Source of the DNA: Calliopsis andreniformis
Taxonomy: Eukaryota > Arthropoda > Insecta > Hymenoptera > Andrenidae
Reading direction: 5' to 3'
NCBI RefSeq assembly: GCF_051401765.1
Contig: NW_027480464.1
Span: forward strand, 806,001 to 870,000
Length of the DNA stretch: 64,000 bases
Part shown: positions 24,641-38,309 of the stretch, piece by piece
Numbering within the stretch: the stretch's first letter is position 1
Layout: each line of letters starts with the position of its first letter
The notes under the pieces: model-generated
Database searches by the model: none
What the model was told of the DNA's origin: nothing
The model's input: only the letters and a program-made list of their open reading frames with translations
Position numbers and translations under genes: made by a program

Positions 24641-27600
24641 TCATTCTTCAATCCTCAATACCCAATCCTCAATCTTCAATCCTCAATCCTCAATCCTCAA
24701 TCCTAATTCCTCAATCCTCATTCTTCAATCCTCAATACCCAATCCTCAATTTCAATCCTCAATCCTCAATCCTCATTTCTCAATCCTCAATCCTCAACCC
24801 TCAGCCCTCATCCTCCATCCTCAGTACTCAATCCTCTATCCTCAATCTTCAATCCTCAATACTCAATCTTCAATCCTCATTCCTCAATCCTCAATCCTCA
24901 ATCCTCAATCTTCAATCCTCAAACATCTATCCTCAATTCTCAATCCTCAATCCTCAGTCCTCAGTCGTCGAACATCAATCCCCGACCCTTAGCACTCATC
25001 CTCAATCCTCATCCCTCAATCCTCAATCCTCAAACCTAAATCCTCTACCGTCAGTCCTCGTCCTCAATCCTCAAACCTCAATCCTCAATACTCAATATTC
25101 AATCATCAATTCTCAATCTTCGATCCTCAATCCTCAATCCTCAATCCTCAATCCTCAATCCTCAATCCTCAATATTCGAACCATCAATACTCAATCTTTA
25201 ACCCTCAATCTTCAATCCTCAATGCTCAAACCTCAATCCTCAATCCTCATTCTTCAATCCTAAATACCCAATCCTCAATTTCCAATCCTCAATCCTCAAT
25301 CCTCAATTCTCAATCCTCAATCCTTAATCCTCAGACCTCAAACATCAATATTCAACCCTCAGTCCTCGTCCTCAATCGACAACCCTCAATCCTCAGTCCT
25401 CAATATTCAATCATCAATATTCAATCTTCAATCCTCAATCCTCAATCCTCAATCCTCAATCCTCAATCCTCAATTTTCAACCCTGAATCCGCAATCCTCA
25501 ATAATCAATCCTCTATCTTCAATCCTCAATACTCAATCTTCAATCCTTAATCTTCAATCTGCAATCCCGAATCCCCAGTACTCAATCTTCAATCCTCAAT
25601 GCTCAATCCTCAATCCTCAATCCTCAGTCCTCAGTCCTCAATCTTCAATCCTCAAACCTCAATCCTCAACCGTCAGTCCTCATCCTCCATCCTCAATCCT
25701 CAATCCTCAATCCTCAATCTTCAATCCCCAATACTCAATCTTCAATCCTCAATCCTCAATCCTCAATCCTCAATCCTCAATCCTCAGGTATCAATACTCA
25801 ATCTTCAATACTCAATCCTCAATCCTCAATCCTCAATCCTCAACCCTCAATCCTCAACCATCAATCCTCATTCCTCAAACCTCAATCCTCAACCCTCAGT
25901 CCTCATCCTCAATTCTCAATTCTCAATCCTCAATCGTCAATCCTCAATCTTCAATCCTCAATAATCAATCTCCGATCCTAGATCCTCAATCCCCAATCTT
26001 CAATCGTTAATCCTCAATATTCAATCCTCAATCCCCAGTCATCAATCTTCAATCCTCAATGCTCAATCCTCAATCCTCAATCCTCAATCCTCAGTCCTCA
26101 ATCCCCAATCCTCAATCCTCTAACCTCAATCCTCAACCGTCAGTCCTCGTCCTCAATCCTCAAACCTCAAACCTCAATCCTCAATATTCAATCGACAATA
26201 CTCAATCATCAATCCTCAATCCTCAAACCTCAATCCTCAATCCTCATTCTTCAATCCTAAATACCCAATCCTCAATCTTCAATCCTCAATCCTCAATCCT
26301 CAATTCTCAATCCTCAATCCTTAATACTCAGACCTCAAACATCAATATTCAACCCTCAGCCCTCGTCCTCAATCCGCAACCCTCAATCCTCAGTCCTCAA
26401 TATTCAATCATCAATGTTCAATCTTCAATCCTCAATCCGCAATCCTCAATCCTCGATTCTCAATCCTCAATTTTCAACCCTGAATCCTCAATCCTCAATA
26501 CTCAATCCTCAATCTTCAATCCTCAATACCCAATCTTCAATCCTCAATCCTCAATCCTCAATCCTCAATCCTCAATCTTCAATCCTCAACACTAATCTTC
26601 AATCCTCAATCCCCAATCCTCAGTCCTCAATCCTCATTCTTCAATCCTCAATACCCAATCCTCAATCTTCAACCCTCAATCCTCAATCCTCAATCCTAAT
26701 TCCTCAATCCTCATTCTTCAATCCTCAATACCCAATCCTCAATTTCAATCCTCAATCCTCAATCCTCATTTCTCAATCCTCAATCTTCAACCCTCAGCCC
26801 TCATCCTCCATCCTCAGTACTCAATCCTCTATCCTCAATCTTCAATCCTCAATACTCAATCTTCGATCCTCATTCCTCAATCCTCAATCCTCAATCCTCA
26901 ATCTTCAATCGCCAATACTCAATCTGCAATCCCCAATACTCAAACCTCAATCCTCTATCCTCATTACTCAATCCTCAATACCCAATCCTCAATCCTCAAT
27001 CCTCAATCCTCAATCCTCAATATTCATTCATCAATACTCAATCTTGAATCCTCAATCTTCAATCCTCAATACTCAACCTTCAATCCTCAGTCCTCAATCC
27101 TCAATCCTCAATCCTCAATCCTCAGGCATCAATACTCAATCTACAATATTCAATCCACAATCCTCAATCCTCAATCCTCAGGCATCAATACTCAATCTAC
27201 AATATTCAATCCACAATCCTTAATCCTCAATCCACAATCCTCAACCTTCAATAATCAATACTCAATCTTCAATCCTCAATCCTCAATCCTCAATCCTCAA
27301 TCCTCAATCCTCAATATTCAATCGTCAATACTCAATCTTCAATCATCAATCCTCAATCCTCAATTCTCAGTCGTCAATCCTCAGTCATCAATCCTCAATC
27401 TTCAATACTCAATCGTCAATCCTTAGTCCTCAATCCTCAATCCTCGATCCTCGTTCCTCAAACCTCAATCCTCAACCCTCAGTCTTCATCCTCAATCCTC
27501 AAACCTCAATCCTCAACCCTCAATATTCAATCATCAATACTCAATCTTCAATCCTCAATCCTCAAACCTCAACCCTCAAACCTCATTCTTCAATCCTAAA

Positions 27601-28170
27601 TACCCAATCCTCAATCTTCAATCCTCAATCCTCAATCCTCAATTCTCAATCCTCAATCCTTATTCCCCAGACCTCAAACATCAATATTCAACCCTTAGTC
27701 CTCGTCCACAATCCACAACCCTCAATCCGCAGTCATCAATATTCAATCATCAATATTCAATCTTCAATCCTCAATCCTCAATCCTCAATCCTCAATCCTC
27801 AATCCTCAATCCTCAATCTTCAACCCTGAATCCTCAATCCTCAATACTCAATCCTCAATCTTCGATCCTCAATACTCAATCTTCAATCCTCAATCCTCAA
27901 TCCTCAATTCTCAATCCTCAATCCTCAATCCTCAATCCTCAATCCTCAATCCTCAATCCTCAATCCACAATCCTCAACCTTCTATACTCAATAATCAATC
28001 TCCAATCCTAGATCGTCAATCCTCAATCCTCAATCCTCAATCTTCAACCCTGAATCCTCAATCCTCAATACTCAATACTCAATCTTCAATCCTGAATACT
28101 CAATCTTCAATCCTCAATCCTCAATCCTCAATCCTCAGTCCTCAATCTTCAACCCTCAACACTCAACCTT
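24641..28170 (+). repeat. Second, partial copy of the 4.7-kb unit; also matches 43.2-45.6 kb and 50.5-54.0 kb
   Basis: The left part follows 19.92-22.84 kb (offset about 4,719). The segment to about 26,990 matches 43.2-45.58 kb (offset 18,595), and the match to 50.5-54.04 kb (offset 25,872) runs on to about 28,170. TAGATCG at 28,009 corresponds to TATATCG at 53,881. A 56-bp doublet lies at 27,123. The match ends where this copy has canonical units and the 54-kb copy has a TAAATCC variant. Confidence 0.85.
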
Positions 28171-30250
28171 CAATCCTCAATCCTCAATCCTCAATCCTCA
28201 ATCCTCAATCCTCAGGTATCAATACTCAATCTTCAATACTCAATCCTCAATCCTCAATCCTCAATCCTCAATCCTCAATCCTCAACCATCAATCCTCATT
28301 CCTCAAACCTCAATCCTCAACCCTCAGTCCTCATCCTCAATTCTCAATTCTCAATCCTCAATCGTTAATCCTCAACCTTTAACCCTCAATAATCAATCTC
28401 CGATCCTAGATCCTCAATCCCCAATCTTCAATCGTTAATCCTCAATATTCAATCCTCAATCCCCAGTCATCAATCTTCAATCCTCAATGCTCAATCCTCA
28501 ATCCTCAATCCTCAATCCTCTGTCCTCAATCCCCAATCCTCAATCCTCTAACCTCAATCCTCAACCGTCAGTCCTCGTCCTCAATCCTCAAACCTCAATC
28601 CTCAATCCTCAATATTCAATCGACAATACTCAATCATCAATCCTCAATCCTCAAACCTCAATCCTCAATCCTCATCCTTCAATCCTAAATACCCAATCCT
28701 CAATCTTCAATCCTCAATCCTCAATCCTCAATTCTCAATCCTCAATCCTTAATACTCAGACCTCAAACATCAATATTCAACCCTCAGCCCTCGTGCTCAA
28801 TCCACAACCCTCAATCCTCAGTCCTCAATATTCAATCATCAATATTCAATCTTCAATCCTCAATCCTCAATCCTCAATCCTCGATCCTCAATCCTCAATT
28901 TTCAATCCTGAATCCTCAATCCTCAATACTCAATCCTCAATCTTCAATCCTCAATACCCAATCTTCAATCCTCAATCCTCAATCCTCAATCCTCAATCCT
29001 CAATCTTCAATCCTCAACACTAATCTTCAATCCTCAATCCCCAATCCTCAATCCTCAATCCTCATACTTCAATCCTCAATACCCAATCCTCAATCTTCAA
29101 TCCTCAATCCTCAATCCTCAATCCTAATTCCTCAATCCTCATTCTCCAATCCTCAATACCCAATCCTCAATTTCAATCCTCAATCCTCAATCCTCATTTC
29201 TCAATCCTCAATCTTCAACCCTCAGCCCTCATCCTCCATCCTCAGTACTCAATCCTCTATCCTCAATCTTCAATCCTCAATACTCAATCTTCGATCCTCA
29301 TTCCTCAATCCTCAATCCTCAATCCTCAATCTTCAATCGCCAATACTCAATCTGCAATCCCCAATACTCAAACCACAATCCTCAATCCTCATTACTCAAT
29401 CCTCAATACCCAATCCTCAATCCTCAATCCTCAATCCTCAATCCTCAATATTCAATCATCAATACTCAATCTTGAATACTCAATCTTCAATCCTCAATAC
29501 TCAACCTTCAATCCTCAATCCTCAATCCTCAATCCTCAATATTCAATCATCAATACTCAATCTTCAATCCGCAATCCTCAATCCTCAATCCTCAACCCTC
29601 AATCCTCATTCCTCAAACCTCAATCCTCAACCCTCAGTCCTCATACTCAATTCTCAATTCTCAATCCTCAATTCTCAATCCTCAATCTTCAGTCCTCAAT
29701 AATCAATCTCCAATTCTAGATCCTCAATCCCCAATCTTCAATCCTTAATCCTCAATCTTCAATCCCCAATCCCCAGTACTCAATCTTCAATCCTCAATGC
29801 TCAATCCTCAAACCTCAATCCTCAGTCCTCAATCCTCAATCCTCAATCCTCAATCCTCAACCCTCAGCCCTCATCCTCCATCCTCAAACCTCAATCCACA
29901 ATCCTCGATCTTCAATCCTCAATTCTCAATCTTCAATCCTCGATCCTCAATCATCAATCCTCAATCCTCAATCCTCAGGCATCAATACTCAACCTTCAAT
30001 GCTCAATCCTAAATCCTCAATCCTCAATCCTCATTCCCCAACCCTCAGTCCTCATTCCTCAAACCTCAATCCTCAACCCTCAGTCCTCATACTCAATTCT
30101 CAATTCTCAATCCTCAATCCTCTATCCTCAATCTTCAATCCTCAATAGTCATTCTCCAATCCTCAATCCTCAATCCTCGATCCTCAATCCTCAGGCATCA
30201 ATACTCAATCTTCAATACTCAATCCTCAATCCTCAATCCTCAATCCTCAA
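28171..30250 (+). repeat. Mosaic block: copy of 21.05-22.35 kb followed by 1.6-2.2 kb type sequence
   Basis: From about 28,200 to 29,500 the block follows 21,05x-22,35x at offset 7,147 (28,487/21,340). From about 29,500 to 29,800 it resembles 1.9-2.19 kb, 7.4-7.69 kb and 33.2-33.47 kb, with the CAATCCGCAATCC marker. From 29,800 to 30,250 it resembles 1.6-1.9 kb, with the GGCATC and CATTCCCC variants. No gene is seen. Confidence 0.7.
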
Positions 30251-33160
30251 TCCTCAAACCTCAATACTCAATCCTCAATATTCAATCATCAATACTCAAT
30301 CTTCGATCCTCAATCCTCAATCCTCGATCCTCAATCCTCAATCCTCAATCCTCAATCCTCGATCCTCAATCCTCAATCCTCAATCCACAATCCTCAGCCT
30401 TCAATACTCAATAATCAATTTCCAATCCTAGATCCTCAATCCTCAATCCTCAATCCTCAATCCTCAATCCTCAATCCTCATTCTTGAATCCTCAATATTC
30501 AATCATCAATACTCAATCTTCAATCCTCAATCCTCAATCCTCAATCCTCAATCCTCAATCCTCAATCCTCAATCCTCAATCCTCAATATTCAATCATCAA
30601 TACGCAATCTTCAACCCTCAATCTTCAATCCTCAATAGTCAATCTTCAATCCTCAATCCTCAATCCTCAATCCTCAATCCTCAATCCTCAATCCTCAGGT
30701 ATCAATACTCAATCTACAATATTCAATCCTCAATCCTTAATCCTCAATCCACAATCCTCAACCTTCAATACTCAATACTCAATCTTCAATCCTCAATCCT
30801 CAATCCTCAATCCTCAATCCACAATCCTCAGCCTTCAATACTCAATAATCAATTTCCAATCCTAGATCCTCAATCCTCAATCCTCAATCCTCAATCCTCA
30901 ATCCTCATTCTTCAATCCTCAATATTCCATCATCAATACTCAATTTTCAATCCACAATCCTCAATCCTCAATCCTCAATCCTCAAACCTCAATCCTCAAT
31001 CCTCAATATTCAATCATCAATACTCAATCTTCGATCCTCAATCCTCAATCCTCAATCCTCAATCCTCAATCCTCAATCCTCAATCCTCAATCCTCAATCC
31101 TGAATCCTCAATCCACAATCCTCAGCCTTCAATACTCAATAATCAATTTCCAATCCCAGATCCTCAATCCTCAATCCTCAATCCTCAATCCTCAATCCTC
31201 AATCCTCAATCCTCAATCTTCAACCCTGAATCCTCAATCCTCAATACTCAATCCTCAATCTTCAATCCTCAATACTCAATCTTCAATCCTCAATCCTCAA
31301 TCCTCAATCCTCAATATTCAATCATCAATACTCAATCTTCAATCCTCAATCCTCAATCCTCAATTCTCAATCCTGAATCCTCAATCCTCAATCCTCAATC
31401 CTCAATCCTCAATCCACAATCCTCAAGCTTCTATACTCAATAATCAATCTCCAATCCTAGATCCTCAATCCTCAATCCTCAATCCTCAATCCTCAATCCT
31501 CAATCCTCAATATTCAATCATCAATACTCAATCTTCAAACCTCAATCTTCAATCCTCAATACTCAATCTTCAATCCTCAATCCTCAATCCTCAATCCTCA
31601 ATCCTCAATCGTCAGGCATCAATACTCAATCTACAATATTCAATCCTCAATCCTTAATCCTCAATCCACAATCCTCAGCCTTCAATACTCAATACTCAAT
31701 CTTCAATCCTCAACCCTCAGTCCTCATACTCAATTCTCAATTCTCAATCCTCAATCCTCAATCCTCAATACTCAACCTTCAATCATCAATCCTCAATCCT
31801 CAATTCTCAGTCGTCAATCCTCATTCTTCAATCCTCAATATTCAATCATCAATACGCAATCTTCAACCCTCAATCTTCAATCCTCAATAGTCAATCTTCA
31901 ATCCTCAATCCTCAATCCTCAATCCTCAGGTATCAATACTCAATCTACAATATTCAATCCTCAATCCTTAATCCTCAATCCACAATCCTCAACCTTCAAT
32001 ACTCAATACTCAATCTTCAATCCTCAATCCTCAATCCTCAATCCTCAATCCTCAATCCTCAATCCTCAATATTCAATCCTCAATACTCAATCTTCAATCA
32101 TCAATCCTGAATCCTCAATTCTCAGTCGTCAATCCTCAGTCATCAATCCTCAATCTTCAATACTCAATCGTCAACCCTCAATATTCAATCATCAATATTC
32201 AATCATCAATACTCAATCTTCAATCCTCAATCCTAAAACCTCAATCCTCAATCCTCATTCTTCAATCCTAAATACCCAATCCTCAATCTTCAATCCTCAA
32301 TCCTCAATACTCAATTCTCAATCCTCAATCCTTAATCCTCAGACCTCAAACGTCAATATTCAACCCTCAGTCCTCGTCCTCAATCCACAACCCTCAATCC
32401 TCAGTCCTCAATATTCAATCATCAATATTCAATCTTCAATCCTCAATCCTCAATCCTCAATCCTCAATCCTCAATCCTCAATCTTCAACCCTGAATCCTC
32501 AATCCTCAATACTCAATCCTCAATCTTCAATCCTCAATACTCAATCTTCAATCCTCAATCCTCAATCCTCAATCCTCAATATTCAATCATCAGTACTCAA
32601 TCTTCAATCCTCAATCCTCAATCCTCAATTCTCAATCCTCAATCCTCAATCCTCAATCCTCAATCCTCAATCCTCAATCCACAATCCTCAACCTTCTATA
32701 CTCAATAATCAATCTCCAATCCTAGATCCTCAATCCTCAATCCTCAATCCTCAATCTTCAACCCTGAATCCTCAATCCTCAATACTCAATCCTCAATCTT
32801 CAATCCTCAATACTCAATCTTCAATCCTCAATCCTCAATCCTCTATCCTCAATCCTCAATCTTCAACCCTCAACACTCAATCCTCAATCCTCAATCCTCA
32901 ATCCTCAATCCTCAACCCTCAATCTTCAATCCTCATTACTAATCTTCAATCCTCAATCCTCAATCCTCAATCCTCAATCCTCATTCTTCAATCCTCAATA
33001 CCCAATCCTCAATCTTCAATCCTCAATCCTCAATCCTCAATCCTAGTTCCTCAATCCTCATTCTTCAATCCTCAATACCCAATCCTCAATTTCAATCCTC
33101 AATCCTCAATCCTCATTTCTCAATCCTCAATCCTCAACCCTCAGCCCTCATCCTCAATCC
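30251..33160 (+). repeat. Block with three CAGCCTTC cassettes; its left part recurs at 62.9-63.45 kb
   Basis: The sequence around 30,484 recurs at 63,118 (offset 32,634). A cassette with CACAATCCTCAGCC followed by AATCAATTTCC occurs with its CCTCAGCC at 30,392, 30,826 and 31,120, that is 434 and 294 bases apart, both whole numbers of heptamers (62 and 42). A variant lies at 31,673. The stretch near 31.8-32.4 kb resembles 63.46-63.86 kb. Long canonical runs separate the cassettes. Confidence 0.75.
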
Positions 33161-34054
33161 TCAAACCTCAATCCTCAATCCTCAATATTCAATCATCAAT
33201 ACTCAATCTTCAATCCGCAATCCTCAATCCTCAATCCTCAACCCTCAATCCTCATTCCTCAACCCTCAATCCTCAACCCTCAGTCCTCATACTCAATTCT
33301 CAATTCTCAATCCTCAATTCTCAATCCTCAATCTTCAGTCCTCAATAATCAATCTCCAATTCTTGATCCTCAATCCCCAATCTTCAATCCTTAATCCTCA
33401 ATCTTCAATCCCCAATCCCCAGTACTCAATCTTCAATCCTCAATGCTCAATCCTCAATCCTCAATCCTCAGTCCTCAGACCTCAATCTTCAATCCTCAAA
33501 CCTCAATCCTCAACCGCCAGTCCTCATTCTCCAACCTCAATCCTCAATCCTCAATCCTCAACCTTCAATCCCCAATACTCAATCTTCAATCCTCAATCCT
33601 CAATACTCAATCCTCAATCCTCAAGCCTCAGGCAACAATACTCAATCTTCAATACTCAATCCTCAATCCTCAATCCTCAATCCTCAATCCTCAACCATCA
33701 ATCCTCATTCCTCAAACCTCAATCCTCAACCCTCAGTCCTCATCCTCAATTCTCAATTCTCAATCCTCAATCCTCAATCCTCAATCTTCAATCCTCAATA
33801 ATCAATCTCCGATCCTAGATCCTCAATCCCCAATCTTCAATCGTTAATCCTCAATATTCAATCCTCAATCCCCAGTCATCAATCTTCAATCCTCAATGCT
33901 CAATCCTCAATCCTCAATCCTCAATCCTCAGTCCTCAATCCCCAATCCTCAATCCTCTAACCTCAATCCTCAACCGTCAGTCCTCGTCCTCAATCCTCAA
34001 ACCTCAATCCACAATCCTCAATATTCAATCGACAATACTCAATCATCAATCCTC
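33161..34054 (+). repeat. Copy of the 7.38-8.1 kb segment
   Basis: The opening at 33,443 matches 7,662 (offset 25,781) and 2,166, with the distinctive CAAGCCTCAGGCAAC variant that those blocks share. A few substitutions distinguish it, such as CCGCCAG in place of CCGTCAG near 33,510. To the right it passes into the CAATGCTC block type at 33,896. Confidence 0.75.
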
Positions 34055-37000
34055 AATCCTCAATCCTCATTTCTCAATCCTCAATCTTCAACCCTCAGCC
34101 CTCATCCTCCATCCTCAGTACTCAATCCTCTATCCTCAATCTTCAATCCTCAATACTCAATCTTCGATCCTCATTCCTCAATCCTCAATCCTCAATCCTC
34201 AATCTTCAATCGCCAATACTCAATCTGCAATCCCCAATACTCAAACCTCAATCCTCAATCCTCATTACTCAATCCTCAATACCCAATCCTCAATCCTCAA
34301 TCCTCAATCCTCAATCCTCAGTCCTCAGTCCTCAATCTTCAATCCTCAAACCTCAATCCTCAACCGTCAGTCCTCATTCTCCATCCTCAATCCTCAATCC
34401 TCAATCCTCAATCCTCAATCCCCAATACTCAATCTTCAATCCTCAATCCTCAATCCTCAATCCTCAATCCTCAATCCTCAGGTATCAATACTCAATCTTC
34501 AATACTCAATCCTCAATCCTCAATCCTCAATCCTCAATCCTCAATCCTCAACCATCAATCCTCATTCCTCAAACCTCAATCCTCAACCCTCAGTCCTCAT
34601 CCTCAATTCTCAATTCTCAATCCTCAATCGTCAATCCTCAATCTTCAATCCTCAATAATCAATCTCCGATCCTAGATCCACAATCCCCAATCTTCAATCG
34701 TTAATCCTCAATATTCAATCCTCAATCCCCAGTCATCAATCTTCAATCCTCAATGCTCAATCCTGAATCCTCAATCCTCAATCCTCAGTCCTCAATCCCC
34801 AATCCTCAATCCTCTAACCTCAATCCTCAACCGTCAGTCCTCGTCCTCAATCGTCAAACCTCAATCCTCAATCCTCAATATTCAATCGACAATACTCAAT
34901 CATCAATCCTCAATCCTCAATACTCAATCCTCAATCCTCAAGCCTCAGGCAACAATACTCAATCTTCAATACTCAATCCTCAATCCTCAATCCTCAATCC
35001 TCAATCCTCAACCATCAATCCTCATTCCTCAAACCTCAATCCTCAACCCTCAGTCCTCATCCTCAATTCTCAACTCTCAATCCTCAATCCTCAATCCTCA
35101 ATCTTCAATCCTCAATAATCAATCTCCGATCCTAGGTCCTCAATCCCCAACCTTCAATCGTTAATCCTCAATCTTCAATCCTCAATCCCCAGTCATCAAT
35201 CTTCAATCCTCAATGCTCAATCCTCAATCCTCAATCCTCAGTCCTCAATCCCCAATCCTTAATCCTCAAACCTCAATCCTCAACCGTCAGTCCTCGTCCT
35301 CAATCCTCAAACCTCAATCATCAATCCTCAATATTCAATCATCAATACTCAATCTTCAATCCTCAATCTTCAATCCTCAATACTCAATCTTCAATCCTCA
35401 ATCCTCAATCGTCAATCCTCAATCCTCAATTTTCAATCCTCAACACTCAATCTTCAATCCTCAATCCTCAATCCTCAATCCTCAATCCTCATTCTTCAAT
35501 CCTCAATACCCAATCCTCAATCTTCAGTCCTCCATCCTCAATCCTCAATCCTAATTCCTCTTCAATCCTCAATCTTCAATCCTCAATACTCAATCTTCAA
35601 TCCTCAATCCTCAATCGTCAATCCTCAATCCTCAATTTTCAATCCTCAACACTCAATCTTCAATCCTCAATCCTCAATCCTCAATCCTCAATCCTCATTC
35701 TTCAATCCTCAATACCCAATCCTCAATTTCTATCCTCAATCCTCAATCCTCATTTCTCAATCCTCAACCCTCAACCCTCAGCCCTCATCCTCCATCCTCA
35801 GTACTCAATCCTCTATCCTCAATCTTCAATCCTCAATACTCAATCTTCAATCCTCATTCCTCAATCCTCAATCCTCAATCCTCAATCTTCAATCCTCAAA
35901 CATCAATCCTCAATTCTCAATCCTCAATCCTCAGTCCTCAGTCGTCGAACCTCAATCCCCGACCCTTCGCACTCATCCTCAATCCTCGTTCCTCAATCCT
36001 CAATCCTCAAACCTAAATCCTCTACCGTCAGTCCTCGTCCTCTATCCTCAAACCTCAATCCTCAATCCTCAATATTCAATCATCAATACTCAATCCTCAA
36101 TCTTCAATCCTCAATACCCAATCTTCAATCCTCAATACTCAATCGTCAATCCTCAATCCTAATTCCTCAATCCTCATTCTTCAATCCTCAATACCCAATC
36201 CTCAATCGTCAACCCTCAATCCTCAATCCTCAATCCTAATTCCTCAATCCTCATTCTTCAATCCTCAATACCCAATCCTCAATTTCAATCCTCAATCCTC
36301 AACCCTCATTTCTCAATCCTCAATCTTCAACCCTCAGCCCTCATCCTCCATCCTCAGTACTCAATCCTCTATCCTCAATCTTCAATCCTCAATACTCAAT
36401 CTTCGATCCTCATTCCTCAATCCTCAATCCTCAATCCTCAATCTTCAATCGCCAATACTCAATCTGCAATCCCCAATACTCAAACCTCAATCCTCAATCC
36501 TCATTACTCAATCCTCAATACCCAATCCTCAATCCTCAATCCTCAATCCTCAATCCTCAGTCCTCAGTCCTCAATCTTCAATCCTCAAACCTCAATCCTC
36601 AACCGTCAGTCCTCATTCTCCATCCTCAATCCTCAATCCTCAATCCTCAATCTTCAATCCCCAATACTCAATCTTCAATCCTCAATCCTCAATCCTCAAT
36701 CCTCAATCCTCAATCCTCAGGTATCAATACTCAATCTTCAGTACTCAATCCTCAATCCTCAATCCTCAATCCTCAATCCTCAATCCTCAACCATCAATCC
36801 TCATTCCTCAAACCTCAATCCTCAACCCTCAGTCCTCATCCTCAATTCTCAATTCTCAATCCTCAATCGTCAATCCTCAATCTTCAATCCTCAATAATCA
36901 ATCTCCGATCCTAGATCCACAATCCCCAATCTTCAATCGTTAATCCTCAATATTCAATCCTCAATCCCCAGTCATCAATCTTCAATCCTCAATGCTCAAT

Positions 37001-37490
37001 CCTCAATCCTCAATCCTCAATCCTCAGTCCTCAATCCCCAATCCTCAATCCTCTAACCTCAATCCTCAACCGTCAGTCCTCGTCCTCAATCGTCAAACCT
37101 CAATCTTCAATCCTCAATATTCAATCGACAATACTCAATCATCAATCCTCAATCCTCAATACTCAATCCTCAATCCTCAAGCCTCAGGCAACAATACTCA
37201 ATCTTCAATACTCAATCCTCAATCCTCAATCCTCAATCCTCAATCCTCAACCATCAATCCTCATTCCTCAAACCTCAATCCTCAACCCTCAGTCCTCATC
37301 CTCAATTCTCAATTATCAATCCTCAATCCTCAATCCTCAATCTTCAATCCTCAATAATCAATCTCCGATCCTAGGTCCTCAATCCCCAACCTTCAATCGT
37401 TAATCCTCAATCTTCAATCCTCAATCCCCAGTCATCAATCTTCAATCCTCAATGCTCAATCCTCAATCCTCAATCCTCAGTCCTCAATCC
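34055..37490 (+). repeat. 2,239-bp unit followed by a partial second copy
   Basis: The segment 34,055 to about 35,250 recurs at 36,294 to about 37,490 with a constant offset of 2,239: CGCCAAT at 34,211/36,450 and the block openings at 34,753/36,992 and 35,213/37,452. Both copies share the private GATCCACAATCCCC variant. The second copy stops after about 1.2 kb. The part between (35,250-36,293) holds a CpG cassette at 35,941 with a unique CCCTTCGC ending. Confidence 0.85.
35355..35727 (+). repeat. 206-bp partial tandem duplication with an out-of-register junction
   Basis: The segment 35,355-35,560 starts again at 35,561 and runs for about 165 bases (the GTCAATCC after CAATC lies at 35,411 and 35,617). 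At the junction (35,558-35,561) TAATTCC is followed by only three bases before the next full heptamer, so the repeat phase is broken. Most other junctions in the window fall in register. Confidence 0.85.
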
Positions 37491-38309
37491 TCAATCCTCA
37501 ATCCTCAATATTCAATCATCAATACTCAATCTTCAACCCTCAATCTTCAATCCTCAATACTCAATCTTCAATCCTCAATCCTCAATCCTCAATCCTCAAT
37601 CCTCAATCCTCAATATTCAATCCTCAATACTCAATCTTCAATCCTCAATCCTCAATCCTCAATATTCAATCCTCAATACTCAATCTTCAATCATCAATCC
37701 TCAATCCCCAATTCTCAGTCGTCAATCCACAGTCATCAATCCTCAATCTTCAATACTCAATCGTCAATCCTTAGCCCTCAATCCTCAATCCTCAATCCTC
37801 GTTCCTCAAACCTCAATCCTCGACCCTCAGTCTTCATCCTCAATCCTCAAACCTCAATCCTCAATCCTCAATATTCAACCCTCAGCCCTCATCCTCCATC
37901 CTCAATCCTCAATCCTCAATCCCCAACCTTCAATCCTCAATTCTCAATCTTCAATCCTCGATACTCAATCCTCAATCCTCAATCCTCAATCCTCAATCCT
38001 CAATATTCAATCCTCAATACTCAATCTTCAATCATCAATCCTCAATCCTCAATTCTCAGTCGTCAATTCTCAGTCATCAATCCTCAATCTTCAATACTCA
38101 ATCGTCAATCCTTAGTCCTCAATCCTCAATCCTCAATCCTCGTTCCTCACACCTCAATCCTCAACCCTCAGTCTTCATCCTCAATCCTCAAACCTCAATC
38201 CTCAATCCTCAATATTCAATCATCAATACTCAATCTTCAATCCTCAATCCTCAAACCTCAATCCTCAATCCTCATTCTTCAATCCTCAACACTCAATCTT
38301 CAATCCTCA
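37491..38309 (+). repeat. Mixed heptamer segment
   Basis: Canonical units mixed with the AT, CA, AC and CT endings, and two copies of a TCAGTCG to TCCTTAG cassette (near 37,715 and 38,060), each followed by a CTCGTTCC marker. No single offset to another block holds across the whole stretch. Nothing but satellite is seen. Confidence 0.7.

Noticed and set aside
31420..31432. A HindIII-type AAGCTT site as a landmark or insertion edge
   Set aside because: It is a single C-to-G change in a CAACCTTC variant, with normal satellite on both sides.
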